Program-made: the position numbers and the translations under genes | In this document: positions 1 through 7,316 of the stretch, one piece after another | Position numbering within the stretch: position 1 is the stretch's first letter | Layout: each line of letters starts with the position of its first letter | NCBI GenBank assembly: GCA_905193225.1 | Contig: CAJJNV010000001.1 | Location: forward strand, 1-64,000 | Reading direction: 5' to 3' | Source: an uncultured Oscillospiraceae bacterium | GTDB taxonomy: Bacteria; Bacillota; Clostridia; Oscillospirales; Acutalibacteraceae | DNA length: 64,000 bases | The notes under the pieces: model-generated | The model's input: only the letters and a program-made list of their open reading frames with translations | The model's database searches: none | Told to the model about the DNA's origin: nothing

Positions 1-53
1 AACACCAGCCTTCCAAGCTGGATACGTGGGTTCGATTCCCATCACCCGCTCCA
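1..53 (+). tRNA. tRNA-Gly(TCC), 3' part only
   Basis: The window opens inside a tRNA. The anticodon stem CCAGC/GCTGG encloses the loop CTTCCAA, with anticodon TCC (glycine GGA codons). The T arm GTGGG/CCCAT has the TTCGATT loop, and an acceptor 3' strand CACCCGC is followed by T and an encoded CCA. The 5' acceptor strand and D arm lie before the window. Confidence 0.9.
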
Positions 54-132
54 TTTTTTCGCAACACAATTTTTATATAAGGCTTTTGAGCCGATAAAAA
101 TTTATATAATCTTTATAATCTTATGGATTTAT

Positions 133-209
<77 letters not shown>

Positions 210-215
210 AGCTTA

Positions 216-263
216 AACCCCGGTAAATATGCGGCTTTCCGCGATTTACCGGGGTTGTTTTTT
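216..263 (+). terminator. Rho-independent terminator after the tRNA pair
   Basis: A 13-bp perfect stem (AACCCCGGTAAAT at 216-228 with ATTTACCGGGGTT at 244-256) is followed by GTTTTTT. It ends transcription of the tRNA-Gly/tRNA-Arg unit. Confidence 0.9.
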
Positions 264-351
264 ACCTTTTATTTTTCATTTGTAATTCACAAGCTATCGC
301 AAAACTAAACTTCAAACAAGCGAGTCAAATGCAAAAAGCAGTGAAAGTATA

Positions 352-380
352 TTGCGAAAAGGGAAAAAATATGGTATACT
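352..380 (+). promoter_or_regulatory. sigma-A promoter upstream of the 0.4-3.5 kb unit
   Basis: A -35 box TTGCGA (352-357) and a -10 box TATACT (375-380) are separated by exactly 17 bases. The expected start of transcription is near 387, about 600 bases before the first convincing gene (989). The transcript would therefore carry an unusually long leader or be a separate RNA. Confidence 0.7.
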
Positions 381-386
381 ATATTC

Positions 387-920
387 GTCAATACAGGTAT
401 GTTAACAAAAACATAGTATATGAGACGGATATAATGATCAAGCCGTCAATCAGTTACAGCAGACATCGGTGACATCTGCGATTTTGCGCAAGAAAAAGTA
501 TAGAGTCAGCCAGAAGAATGATTTTGTATTTTTCCGTTGCTGTATATATGAGCCGATGAAAAAGAGGTGTGCTGAAATGAAAAGCATCCATAGAAAAACC
601 AAATATCCGCCGAAATTTGTTTTTGGCGGAATATATGGCGCTTGTGGCAATCTTGTTTTGCGGGATGGTCAGGTTTTTGACGCCTTGAATTTGAAAAAAC
701 AAATGCTTTTCGGCACCCTGTTTCTCAGCCGTCTTGATGGCGTTCCGCCGAATTTGTATTGCTGTCGCATACATGATGTGTCCGGGAAAACAGATATAAT
801 TAAATATAGAATAAAAGCAGAGAAAACGACCTTTCGAGAAATCGGCATATGCACATTTAATAATGCCGATCAATGTGTATTTGCACGTCCTTAGGTTCAC
901 GGGGTTCTCTGCTTTCGCTT
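387..920 (+). other. Probably transcribed region with nested inverted repeats, no convincing gene
   Basis: Open frames exist on both strands here (for example 469-894 plus and 454-900 minus), but neither encodes a recognisable protein or has a ribosome binding site. The sequence contains an 11-bp perfect inverted repeat (AAAGCAGAGAA at 814-824 with TTCTCTGCTTT at 905-915, followed by CGCTTTTT). Inside it is an 8-bp repeat, ATCGGCAT (841-848) with ATGCCGAT (863-870). GCACATT (from 850) could instead pair with AATGTGT (from 872), which would exclude the inner stem. A degenerate CCGCC/GGCGG repeat lies near 605-630. It could be a long structured leader, a small RNA, or the remains of a dead gene. 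Confidence 0.4.
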
Positions 921-988
921 TTTAAAAAAGGGGAATTCGTAATCGGGAAACAAACCACAACCGGCAACGACCAAAAGGAGGGAAAACC

Positions 989-1267
989 ATGACGAACGAA
1001 AAAATCAACCGCATAAAGGAGCTTGAAGAAAAGTTATCGTATCTGATTGAAGAGAATATGCCGCTTAAGCAGAAACTTTTGGTCCTGACGGAAGCACTTT
1101 GGCAGACGCGGGACAGAGAATATTGCGAAGCCATGGCAAATCAGATTCTCGGAGAAGCGGAAAACGAAAAGACGCTTGTCTGGGAGAAAAACTGTCACCA
1201 CAAAAAACACATCTTTGAACTGAGAGAGCTTTTGAGGGAACAGGACGATGTTTATCGAGAATATTGA
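989..1267 (+). CDS. Small coiled-coil protein of unknown function
   Basis: A 92-residue hypothetical protein. It starts at ATG 989 behind a strong ribosome binding site (AAAAGGAGGG at 973-982, six bases of spacing). The sequence is highly charged, with heptad-like Leu/Ile spacing in the first half (for example IKELEEKLSYLIEEN), predicting a helical coiled coil. It contains one Cys-Glu-Ala segment and no signal peptide, membrane span or known motif. It is followed by the DUF1538 and PII-like genes on the same strand. The strong ribosome binding site and sensible composition argue that it is real. No function is assigned. Confidence 0.6.
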   Translation: MTNEKINRIKELEEKLSYLIEENMPLKQKLLVLTEALWQTRDREYCEAMANQILGEAENEKTLVWEKNCHHKKHIFELRELLREQDDVYREY

Positions 1268-1370
1268 AAAATTCTGAGGTCCGAATGTATAGAAGGATCA
1301 TTTTTTCGTCAATAGTATTCGGGAGGGAAACCACATAAAACAGCTATTCGGTAGACTTGGGTCTACATCA

Positions 1371-2873
1371 ATGATTGAAAAAATAAAAGAAAGTGCAGTT
1401 TCCGTAACGCCGATTGTGTCGATCGTTTTATTGCTTTGTTTATGCATCATCCCGACGGAATCGGAACTCCTTTTAGCCTTTCTTGTGGGTGCTGCATTCA
1501 TTATCCTCGGAATGGGGCTTTTTTCGCTGGGAGCCGAGCAGTCAATGACGCCCATTGGAAATAAAATAGGGACTGCGCTCACTAAAACGAAAAAAATGCC
1601 GCTTATTCTTGCGGTTAGTTTTGTGCTTGGCGTTGCGATAACCGCAGCGGAGCCGGATCTTCAGGTCCTTGCCAAGACGGTACCGCATATAGACTCTTTT
1701 CTGCTGCTTATAACTGTCGGCGCGGGAGTAGGACTTTTTATGGCGGTTTGTATGCTGCGTATTATCACGGGTGCGTCGTTGCGGCTGCTTCTTGTGGGAT
1801 GTTATGCAGTCATTTTTCTCCTTGCAGGCTTTTGCGACAAGGATTTTCTCGGTGTTGCTTTTGACTCCGGCGGTGTGACGACAGGACCGATGACCGTACC
1901 GTTTATTCTTGCTATGGGGGTCGGTGTATCCAATATACGAAGTGACCGCAGAGCAGAGGCGGACAGCTTCGGACTTGTTGCATTATGCTCTGTAGGCCCG
2001 ATACTTGCCGTGCTGATTCTCGGTTTTTTCAATCCCGGCAGCGATGCCGTAGCCGATCTGAATAATGCCGTTTTTGCGGACAGTACAGAGATAGGAAAGG
2101 CCTTCCTGTCGGCAATTCCCGAATATATGGCGGAGACCGCAACAGCGCTTTTCCCGATTATTGTGATGTTTTCTCTGTTTCAGCTTTCTTTGATCAGGAT
2201 GAATCGCCGAAGCCTTGCAAAAATACTGTTCGGCATTCTTTATACATATGTAGGGCTTGTGCTTTTCCTCACCGGAGTAAATGTTGGCTTTTCGTCTCTC
2301 GGAGCACAGCTTGGAGGTGCAATTGTTTTATCGGATGCAAAGTATCTGCTGGTTCCGCTGTCGGCGTTGCTTGGCTGGTTTATTATATCTGCGGAGCCGG
2401 CGGTAGCCGTCCTGGAAAAGCAGATCGAGACGGTAAGTGCAGGAGCAATACCCGGTCGGACCATAAGAATCAGCCTGTCTGCGGCTATTGCTGTCGCTAT
2501 GGGTATTTCGGCATTTCGTGTGCTGACGGGGATATCGATTCTTTGGTTTCTTGTTCCCGGCTATATCATTGCTGTTACGCTGTCTTTTTTTGTTCCCGAC
2601 ATATACACAGCAATTGCCTTTGACTCCGGCGGTGTTGCGTCCGGTCCTATGACGGCAACCTTTATGCTGCAGTTTTTTATGGGAGCAAGCACGGCCTACG
2701 GAGGCAGCGTCCTGCGCGATGCTTTTGGTGTCGTGGCAATGGTGGCGATGATGCCGCTGATCTCTATACAGACAGTGGGCTTCGTCTATGAAAGAAAAGC
2801 AAAGAAAACCGCACCTCGGGAAGAACACTACGGAGATATGGAAATCGTTGAGCTTTGGGAGGAAGTCGCATGA
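1371..2873 (+). CDS. DUF1538 family polytopic membrane protein
   Basis: A 500-residue, very hydrophobic protein of about a dozen predicted membrane segments, recognised as the DUF1538 family, whose function is unknown. It is an internal duplication. An AEP-x3-VL motif occurs at residues 93-100 and 341-348, and AFDSGGVxxGPMT at about 163-175 and 416-428, roughly 250 residues apart. The two FDSGGV loops in hydrophobic surroundings suggest paired re-entrant or substrate-site elements, as in two-repeat transporters (inference). ATG 1371 has only a weak ribosome binding site. A strong one (GGGAGGG, 1321-1327) instead precedes an in-frame ATA at 1335, so the true start is uncertain. Its stop overlaps the next gene's start by four bases (ATGA), indicating translational coupling. 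Confidence 0.85.
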   Translation: MIEKIKESAVSVTPIVSIVLLLCLCIIPTESELLLAFLVGAAFIILGMGLFSLGAEQSMTPIGNKIGTALTKTKKMPLILAVSFVLGVAITAAEPDLQVLAKTVPHIDSFLLLITVGAGVGLFMAVCMLRIITGASLRLLLVGCYAVIFLLAGFCDKDFLGVAFDSGGVTTGPMTVPFILAMGVGVSNIRSDRRAEADSFGLVALCSVGPILAVLILGFFNPGSDAVADLNNAVFADSTEIGKAFLSAIPEYMAETATALFPIIVMFSLFQLSLIRMNRRSLAKILFGILYTYVGLVLFLTGVNVGFSSLGAQLGGAIVLSDAKYLLVPLSALLGWFIISAEPAVAVLEKQIETVSAGAIPGRTIRISLSAAIAVAMGISAFRVLTGISILWFLVPGYIIAVTLSFFVPDIYTAIAFDSGGVASGPMTATFMLQFFMGASTAYGGSVLRDAFGVVAMVAMMPLISIQTVGFVYERKAKKTAPREEHYGDMEIVELWEEVA

Positions 2874-3526
2874 ATTATATACTGACAATAACAGATCCCG
2901 CAGCAGAGTCTTTGCTCACCAAGATATGCGTGGAACTGGGAATGCCTGTATCAATTGTCTTTCGCGGACGGGGGACAGCGATAAAAAGTATGCTGGATCT
3001 TCTCGGAATAGAATCGCATGAGAGACGTGTTTTTATAGCGATTGCCGATGGGGAAAAGAGCAAAAGATATATAGAGGAGCAAAAGAAAAAACTCCATCTC
3101 GGAGTGCCGGGGCACGGCATTACGGTTACTGTGCCGGTGAAAAGTGTCGGAGGAGGACAGGCAGTGAGTTATTTGAACGGAAGAAACACGGGAGCAAAAT
3201 ACACAAGGCCGGAAAAATTTGATTATGAACTGGTCGTGGCGATCGCAAATGCCGGCACTACGGATATTGTGATGAATGCTGCGCGTGCCGCGGGGGCGCG
3301 GGGAGGGACGGTGATACACGGAAAAGGAACCGGCTCGGGAGACGCGCAAAAGTTTCATCACATTTCGATAGCGGACGAAAAAGAGGTTGTTTTGATCGTT
3401 GCCGCAGCAGAAATCAAATCGGCCGTCATGTATTCGATTCTTGAAAAGGCAGGACCGGGAAGTGCGGCAGGAGCACTTGTTTTTTCACTTCCCATTTCTG
3501 AGGCGGCAGGCTTCGGATTTATTTAA
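2870..3526 (+). CDS. PII-like regulatory protein with two tandem domains
   Basis: A 218-residue cytoplasmic protein of the PII (GlnB-like) superfamily. ATG 2870 is chosen over an in-frame TTG at 2855 because GGGAGGA (2857-2863) sits seven bases before it. Two ferredoxin-like halves can be aligned by eye: residues about 2-100 (YILTIT...FRGRGTA) and about 109-215 (ELVVAIA...IHGKGTG). The glycine-rich GRGTA/GKGTG turns correspond. The PII uridylylation motif (YRGAxY) is absent, so this is not a classical GlnB/GlnK. The start overlaps the DUF1538 stop, so the protein probably binds and gates that membrane protein in response to a nucleotide or metabolite, by analogy with GlnK-AmtB (inference). 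Confidence 0.8.
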   Translation: MNYILTITDPAAESLLTKICVELGMPVSIVFRGRGTAIKSMLDLLGIESHERRVFIAIADGEKSKRYIEEQKKKLHLGVPGHGITVTVPVKSVGGGQAVSYLNGRNTGAKYTRPEKFDYELVVAIANAGTTDIVMNAARAAGARGGTVIHGKGTGSGDAQKFHHISIADEKEVVLIVAAAEIKSAVMYSILEKAGPGSAAGALVFSLPISEAAGFGFI

Positions 3527-3701
3527 AGTGAGAATTAAACGGTAACTGCCTATAGAATAATACGCCCAAAGACGGCTTTTTTTGCCGGGCACAGAAAGCT
3601 GCCATCGGACAGGGAGCAGATTTCGGCGGCTTTGGGGAAATAATTGACGGCTCTGTATAGGCTTTGGGAGGCATCATGAAACAGCTTTTCTGCAGAAAAA
3701 A

Positions 3702-3857
3702 CCTCTTGCACTTTCTCCGAATGAGCTTAAGATGTTCCTCTTTCTGATGTGTGGCGAGAGAAAAGCGTTTTCACGGGACGAGCTGCTTAACCATATCCGG
3801 GAATACAATGAGGATGTGGAAACCGGAATCTATGCTGACAATAAAAAAGCTGTCCGC
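3702..3857 (+). pseudogene. Fragment of an OmpR/PhoB-type winged-helix domain
   Basis: One frame encodes LALSPNELKMFLFLMCGE, then a segment with FSRDELLNHI, closely resembling the C-terminal DNA-binding domain of response regulators (LT/SPxE, then SRxxLLxxV/I). The frame opens only after a TGA at 3645, there is no receiver domain, the recognition-helix region decays after about residue 50, and no ribosome binding site precedes it. The frame later runs antisense into folD. It is read as the relic of a lost two-component regulator. The rest of 3527-3952 shows no gene, only a short pyrimidine tract (3935-3960) resembling the dispersed repeat at 8841. Confidence 0.35.
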
Positions 3858-3952
3858 ACTGTGCCGGGACACAGCGCAGACAGCCTCAAAAAGCGGATAA
3901 AACGACGGCATTATTATATAAAGAGCGCCGGGTGCTTTTTTCTTTTCACTCT

Positions 3953-4795
3953 TCACTTTTTTAATTTGTATGCGGTGAGTGTATTCTTCATCAGCGTGGC
4001 AATGGTCATGGGGCCGACGCCGCCGGGAACGGGTGTGATGTATGAGGCTTTTTTCGATACCTCGTCAAAATCCACGTCGCCGCACAGCTTGCCGTCCTCG
4101 GTGCGGTTTATGCCAACGTCTATTACCACCGCGCCATCCTTGACCATATCGGCCGTGACAAATTTCGGCTTTCCTATGGCCGCAATGAGAATGTCGGCAG
4201 AAAGGCATTTTTCCTTTAGATTTTTTGTCTTTGAATGGCATATGGTGACGGTGGAATTTGCAGAAAGCATAAGCATAGCCATGGGTTTTCCGACAATGTT
4301 GCTTCGCCCGATTATTACGCAGTCCTTGCCGGCCGTTTCGATATTGTATTTTTTGAGCATTTCCATAACGCCGGCGGGTGTGCAGGGCAGAAAATCGGGA
4401 TTGCCGGTCATGAGCCTGCCCACGTTTGCGGGATGAAAGGCATCCACATCCTTTTGCTCGCTTATGGCGTTTATTATCTTTTGTTCGTTTATGTGGGGCG
4501 GGAGGGGAAGCTGCACCAGTATTCCGTGTACCGTCGGCTCGTTGTTGAGCACGTCGATAAGGTCCAAAAGCTGCTGCTCGGATGCGGTTTTGTCGAGAAT
4601 ATATTCAAGAGATTTTATACCGCAATACTCGCAGGCGCGTTTTTTGTTCCTGACATACACTTTGGATGCGGGATCGTCTCCCACCAGTACCACTGCGAGA
4701 CAGGGCACACCGCCGTCTTTTTTAAGAGCGGCAACCTGCTCCTTTACCTCGTCTTTAACGGCCGCGGAAACGGCCTTTCCGTCTATAATATTCAT
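3953..4795 (-). CDS. folD: Bifunctional methylene-THF dehydrogenase/methenyl-THF cyclohydrolase FolD
   Basis: The 280-residue cytoplasmic enzyme interconverts 5,10-methylene-, 5,10-methenyl- and 10-formyl-tetrahydrofolate, feeding purine synthesis and formyl-Met-tRNA. The sequence has the catalytic YVRNK (Tyr47, Lys51), the LPLPPHI segment, the NAD(P)-binding GRSNIVGKP (about 164-172) and the C-terminal TPVPGGVGPMT signature. Length is normal for the family. The start ATG overlaps the lgt stop (ATGA), and the ribosome binding site (GGAGG) lies inside the end of lgt, so the two genes form a translationally coupled pair. Confidence 0.97.
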   Translation of the reverse strand: MNIIDGKAVSAAVKDEVKEQVAALKKDGGVPCLAVVLVGDDPASKVYVRNKKRACEYCGIKSLEYILDKTASEQQLLDLIDVLNNEPTVHGILVQLPLPPHINEQKIINAISEQKDVDAFHPANVGRLMTGNPDFLPCTPAGVMEMLKKYNIETAGKDCVIIGRSNIVGKPMAMLMLSANSTVTICHSKTKNLKEKCLSADILIAAIGKPKFVTADMVKDGAVVIDVGINRTEDGKLCGDVDFDEVSKKASYITPVPGGVGPMTIATLMKNTLTAYKLKK

Positions 4796-5868
4796 TGGTT
4801 TTTTTCCTCCGTGGATTGTGCGCTGCTTTCAGCGTCGGTTGGATCTGTTTGATTGCCTGAATCGCTTGCGTCAGCGGCGTTTGCTGTATCGGTAACGGTG
4901 TCGGCCGTAATCTTGTTTGATACCGCTTCGCCGGCGGTTTCGTCTGCTATTATCAAATGGGTTGAGACTTCATCTGCTGCAAAGGGGGCGGGCACTTTCA
5001 TTGAATTGTCAAGGGCGGTGCCGTTTTTCTTAACCTTCGAACGGATAATAACAATGGCCAAAGCGCCGCCGAAAACGCATATTGCCGCAACAAGCTGAGA
5101 AATCTTGAAGCTGCCGATCATAAGGCTGTCGGTTCTGACCGATTCGATAAAAAATCTGCCCAGTCCGTACCACACTATGTACTGCAGGAAGGTCTCGCCC
5201 TTAAAGGTGCGGTGCTTACTGAGAAAATGCAGCAGAATGAATCCGGCAAAGCACCATATCGATTCGTAAAGAAAGCAGGGGTGAACAGGGGAGAGAGGGT
5301 CAACCGTGACTCCCTGTTCGGCAAGTGTGGCCTGCACCGAAGGCTTTGAAAGATAGTCTATGGTGCCGTTGCTTATCATTCCGAAAACCGAGGATGTGTT
5401 GTTGCCGAAGGCCTCCTGATTGATGAAGTTGCCCCAACGTCCTATGGCCTGTCCGAGCAGCAGGCCTATGCCCGCAAGATCGAACATGGCCGGCATATTG
5501 ACCTTTTTAAATCTGCACATCAGCCCGCCGAAAACAACGGCACCGATAACGGCTCCGTATATTGCAAGACCGCCGTCGTGTATGCTGATGGCCTCTTTAA
5601 AGGAGTGGTAGCTGTCGAGAGAGGTCAGCACATAGTAGGCTCTGGCGCAGATTATGGCGCACACCGAGCCCACCAGCACAACGTCTATCATAGGGTCTTG
5701 CTTTATTCCGAAATAGGGTGCGCGGCGGAAGGCGTAGATTATGGCAAGCAGGAATCCCATCGCAATGAGAATGCCGTACCAATATACCTGAAATCCGCCG
5801 ATTTCAAAGGCAACGCGGGAAAAGGTAAATTCTATTCCCAGTATTTCTCCTGTCATAACAGTGTCCAT
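4792..5868 (-). CDS. lgt: Prolipoprotein diacylglyceryl transferase Lgt with acidic C-terminal tail
   Basis: This integral membrane enzyme transfers diacylglycerol from phosphatidylglycerol to the lipobox cysteine of prolipoproteins, the first step in lipoprotein maturation. LspA later in the window does the second. The signature GRWGNFINQEAFG and the HDGGLAIYG loop are present, with about seven membrane spans. The protein is 358 residues, longer than the usual 260-290. Residues 284-358 form a disordered tail rich in Asp, Thr, Ala and Ser that the family does not need. The start is ATG with GAGGAA upstream. It is followed directly by folD. Confidence 0.95.
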   Translation of the reverse strand: MDTVMTGEILGIEFTFSRVAFEIGGFQVYWYGILIAMGFLLAIIYAFRRAPYFGIKQDPMIDVVLVGSVCAIICARAYYVLTSLDSYHSFKEAISIHDGGLAIYGAVIGAVVFGGLMCRFKKVNMPAMFDLAGIGLLLGQAIGRWGNFINQEAFGNNTSSVFGMISNGTIDYLSKPSVQATLAEQGVTVDPLSPVHPCFLYESIWCFAGFILLHFLSKHRTFKGETFLQYIVWYGLGRFFIESVRTDSLMIGSFKISQLVAAICVFGGALAIVIIRSKVKKNGTALDNSMKVPAPFAADEVSTHLIIADETAGEAVSNKITADTVTDTANAADASDSGNQTDPTDAESSAQSTEEKNQ

Positions 5869-5987
5869 TTTGGTTCCTCGCTTTTTGGAATGTTTTTGCT
5901 TATTTAGGGGAAGAAAGTGTGGGGGTATATAGCTTTTTATGGGGATGCTTCTTTTATCTGCCGGACGAAAGACTTGAAATATGATTA

Positions 5988-7316
5988 TCAGTCGTCAGCC
6001 TCTTGGCTGTCCTCACCGTAATCCTCGCTGCCGTCCTCGTCGTCCTTTACCGGCTCGATCACCGACAAACAAAGCCGGTCAAAATCAAAGGATTCCTTGG
6101 CACGCTTGTTTAAATCCTCTGCCGTCATATTTTCGTATATCTCGGCCTCGTCAAACAGTCCTGCTCCGGAACAGGCGCATCCGGTCAGCATATCTCCCAC
6201 CGTTTCAACGTTGTTGAAATTCATAACATAGCTTCCGTAGAACTGGCGGCGCACCGATTCAAATTTGTTCTCGTCAATGCCGCTTTCAAGTACCTCTTTA
6301 ATGCGGGCCTTGATCCTTTCGGCAAGGACTGCGGGATCGCGGCTTTCTCCGCTGAAGAGAATGCAGGCGTAGTTTCTTCCTTCGAAATAGGTGGCCGAAA
6401 ACTCTTTGTTTATAAGGCCTTCGGTCATCAGCTCGTTATAGAAATCGGTCTGGGAGCCGATGATAAGCTCAAGCAGCATCTCGGTTTCCACACGTTCCTT
6501 AACCGAGCGGTAGCCCTCGCAGTCCTGCTTGAAGCCCAGTGCGAAAAGGGGAAGGGAAACGGGCATTTCCTGAGAAATGTAGGGAGCCATAACCTCGGCC
6601 GGCTCGTCATAAGGTTTTTGTTCAACCTCTTTTTTATCTACGGGTTTGAGTCCTTTTTCCACCGCCTCAAGCACCCTTTCGGTGTCGACGTTTCCGCAGA
6701 CGGTTATAAACATATTGGCGGGATTATAAAATGCGTCGTAGCATTTATAAAGCAGGTCGGCGTTGATTTTTGCGATGGTTTGCGCCGTTCCGGCAATATT
6801 TATTCTGACCGGATTGTTCTTATACATTATTGTAAAGAGATTTAAAAGCAGCACCCAGGAGGGAGAATCGTCATACATTCTGATTTCCTGGCCGATTATG
6901 CCCTGTTCCTTTTGAACTGTCTGCTCGGTGAAATAGGGATGCTGTACGAAATCGAGAAGAATGTCGAAGGAATCGTAGAAACGGTCGGTACAGGAGAAAA
7001 GATAGCAGGTGCGGTCGAAGGAAGTGTATGCGTTGGCCGATGCGCCGGTTTTTGAATACCGCTCAAATGCGTCGCCGTCCTCGCTTTCAAAAAGCTTGTG
7101 CTCGAGATAGTGGGCAATTCCCTCGGGAACCGTTGTCCATTCCTTTTCGCCCTTTATGCGGAAAACATTGTCGATGGAACCGTATCTCGTGCCGTAAACG
7201 GCGTAGGCTCCGCGGAAATCCTTCTTTTCGCAAAGGTAAATCTTAAGGCCGCTTTGGTGGGTGGCGAGGGTGTATTTCTCGCCTATCTTTTTGTTTTCAA
7301 AAATCTGCTTTTCCAT
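5988..7316 (-). CDS. yfmH: M16 zinc metallopeptidase, YfmH type (active partner)
   Basis: A 442-residue M16 (insulysin-like) peptidase. The inverted zinc motif HxxEH is seen as HYLEH at residues 69-73, with the distal glutamate region downstream (EQGIIGQEIRM). It is the catalytic partner of the preceding gene. Such pairs are known as YfmF/YfmH (YmfF/YmfH) and are annotated as associated with EF-P 5-aminopentanol modification, although their real substrate is poorly defined. A one-base overlap (TGATG) with the upstream yfmF couples translation. The C terminus is acidic (DDEDGSEDYGED). No signal peptide is present, so it is cytoplasmic. Confidence 0.88.
   Translation of the reverse strand: MEKQIFENKKIGEKYTLATHQSGLKIYLCEKKDFRGAYAVYGTRYGSIDNVFRIKGEKEWTTVPEGIAHYLEHKLFESEDGDAFERYSKTGASANAYTSFDRTCYLFSCTDRFYDSFDILLDFVQHPYFTEQTVQKEQGIIGQEIRMYDDSPSWVLLLNLFTIMYKNNPVRINIAGTAQTIAKINADLLYKCYDAFYNPANMFITVCGNVDTERVLEAVEKGLKPVDKKEVEQKPYDEPAEVMAPYISQEMPVSLPLFALGFKQDCEGYRSVKERVETEMLLELIIGSQTDFYNELMTEGLINKEFSATYFEGRNYACILFSGESRDPAVLAERIKARIKEVLESGIDENKFESVRRQFYGSYVMNFNNVETVGDMLTGCACSGAGLFDEAEIYENMTAEDLNKRAKESFDFDRLCLSVIEPVKDDEDGSEDYGEDSQEADD

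Noticed and set aside
454..900. Open frames on both strands (469-894 plus, 454-900 minus)
   Set aside because: Neither has a ribosome binding site, a recognisable domain or sensible composition; the region is better described as non-coding with inverted repeats.
3732..4436. 234-codon plus-strand frame
   Set aside because: Only its first part (before about 3857) resembles a protein domain; the rest runs antisense through folD and is a shadow.
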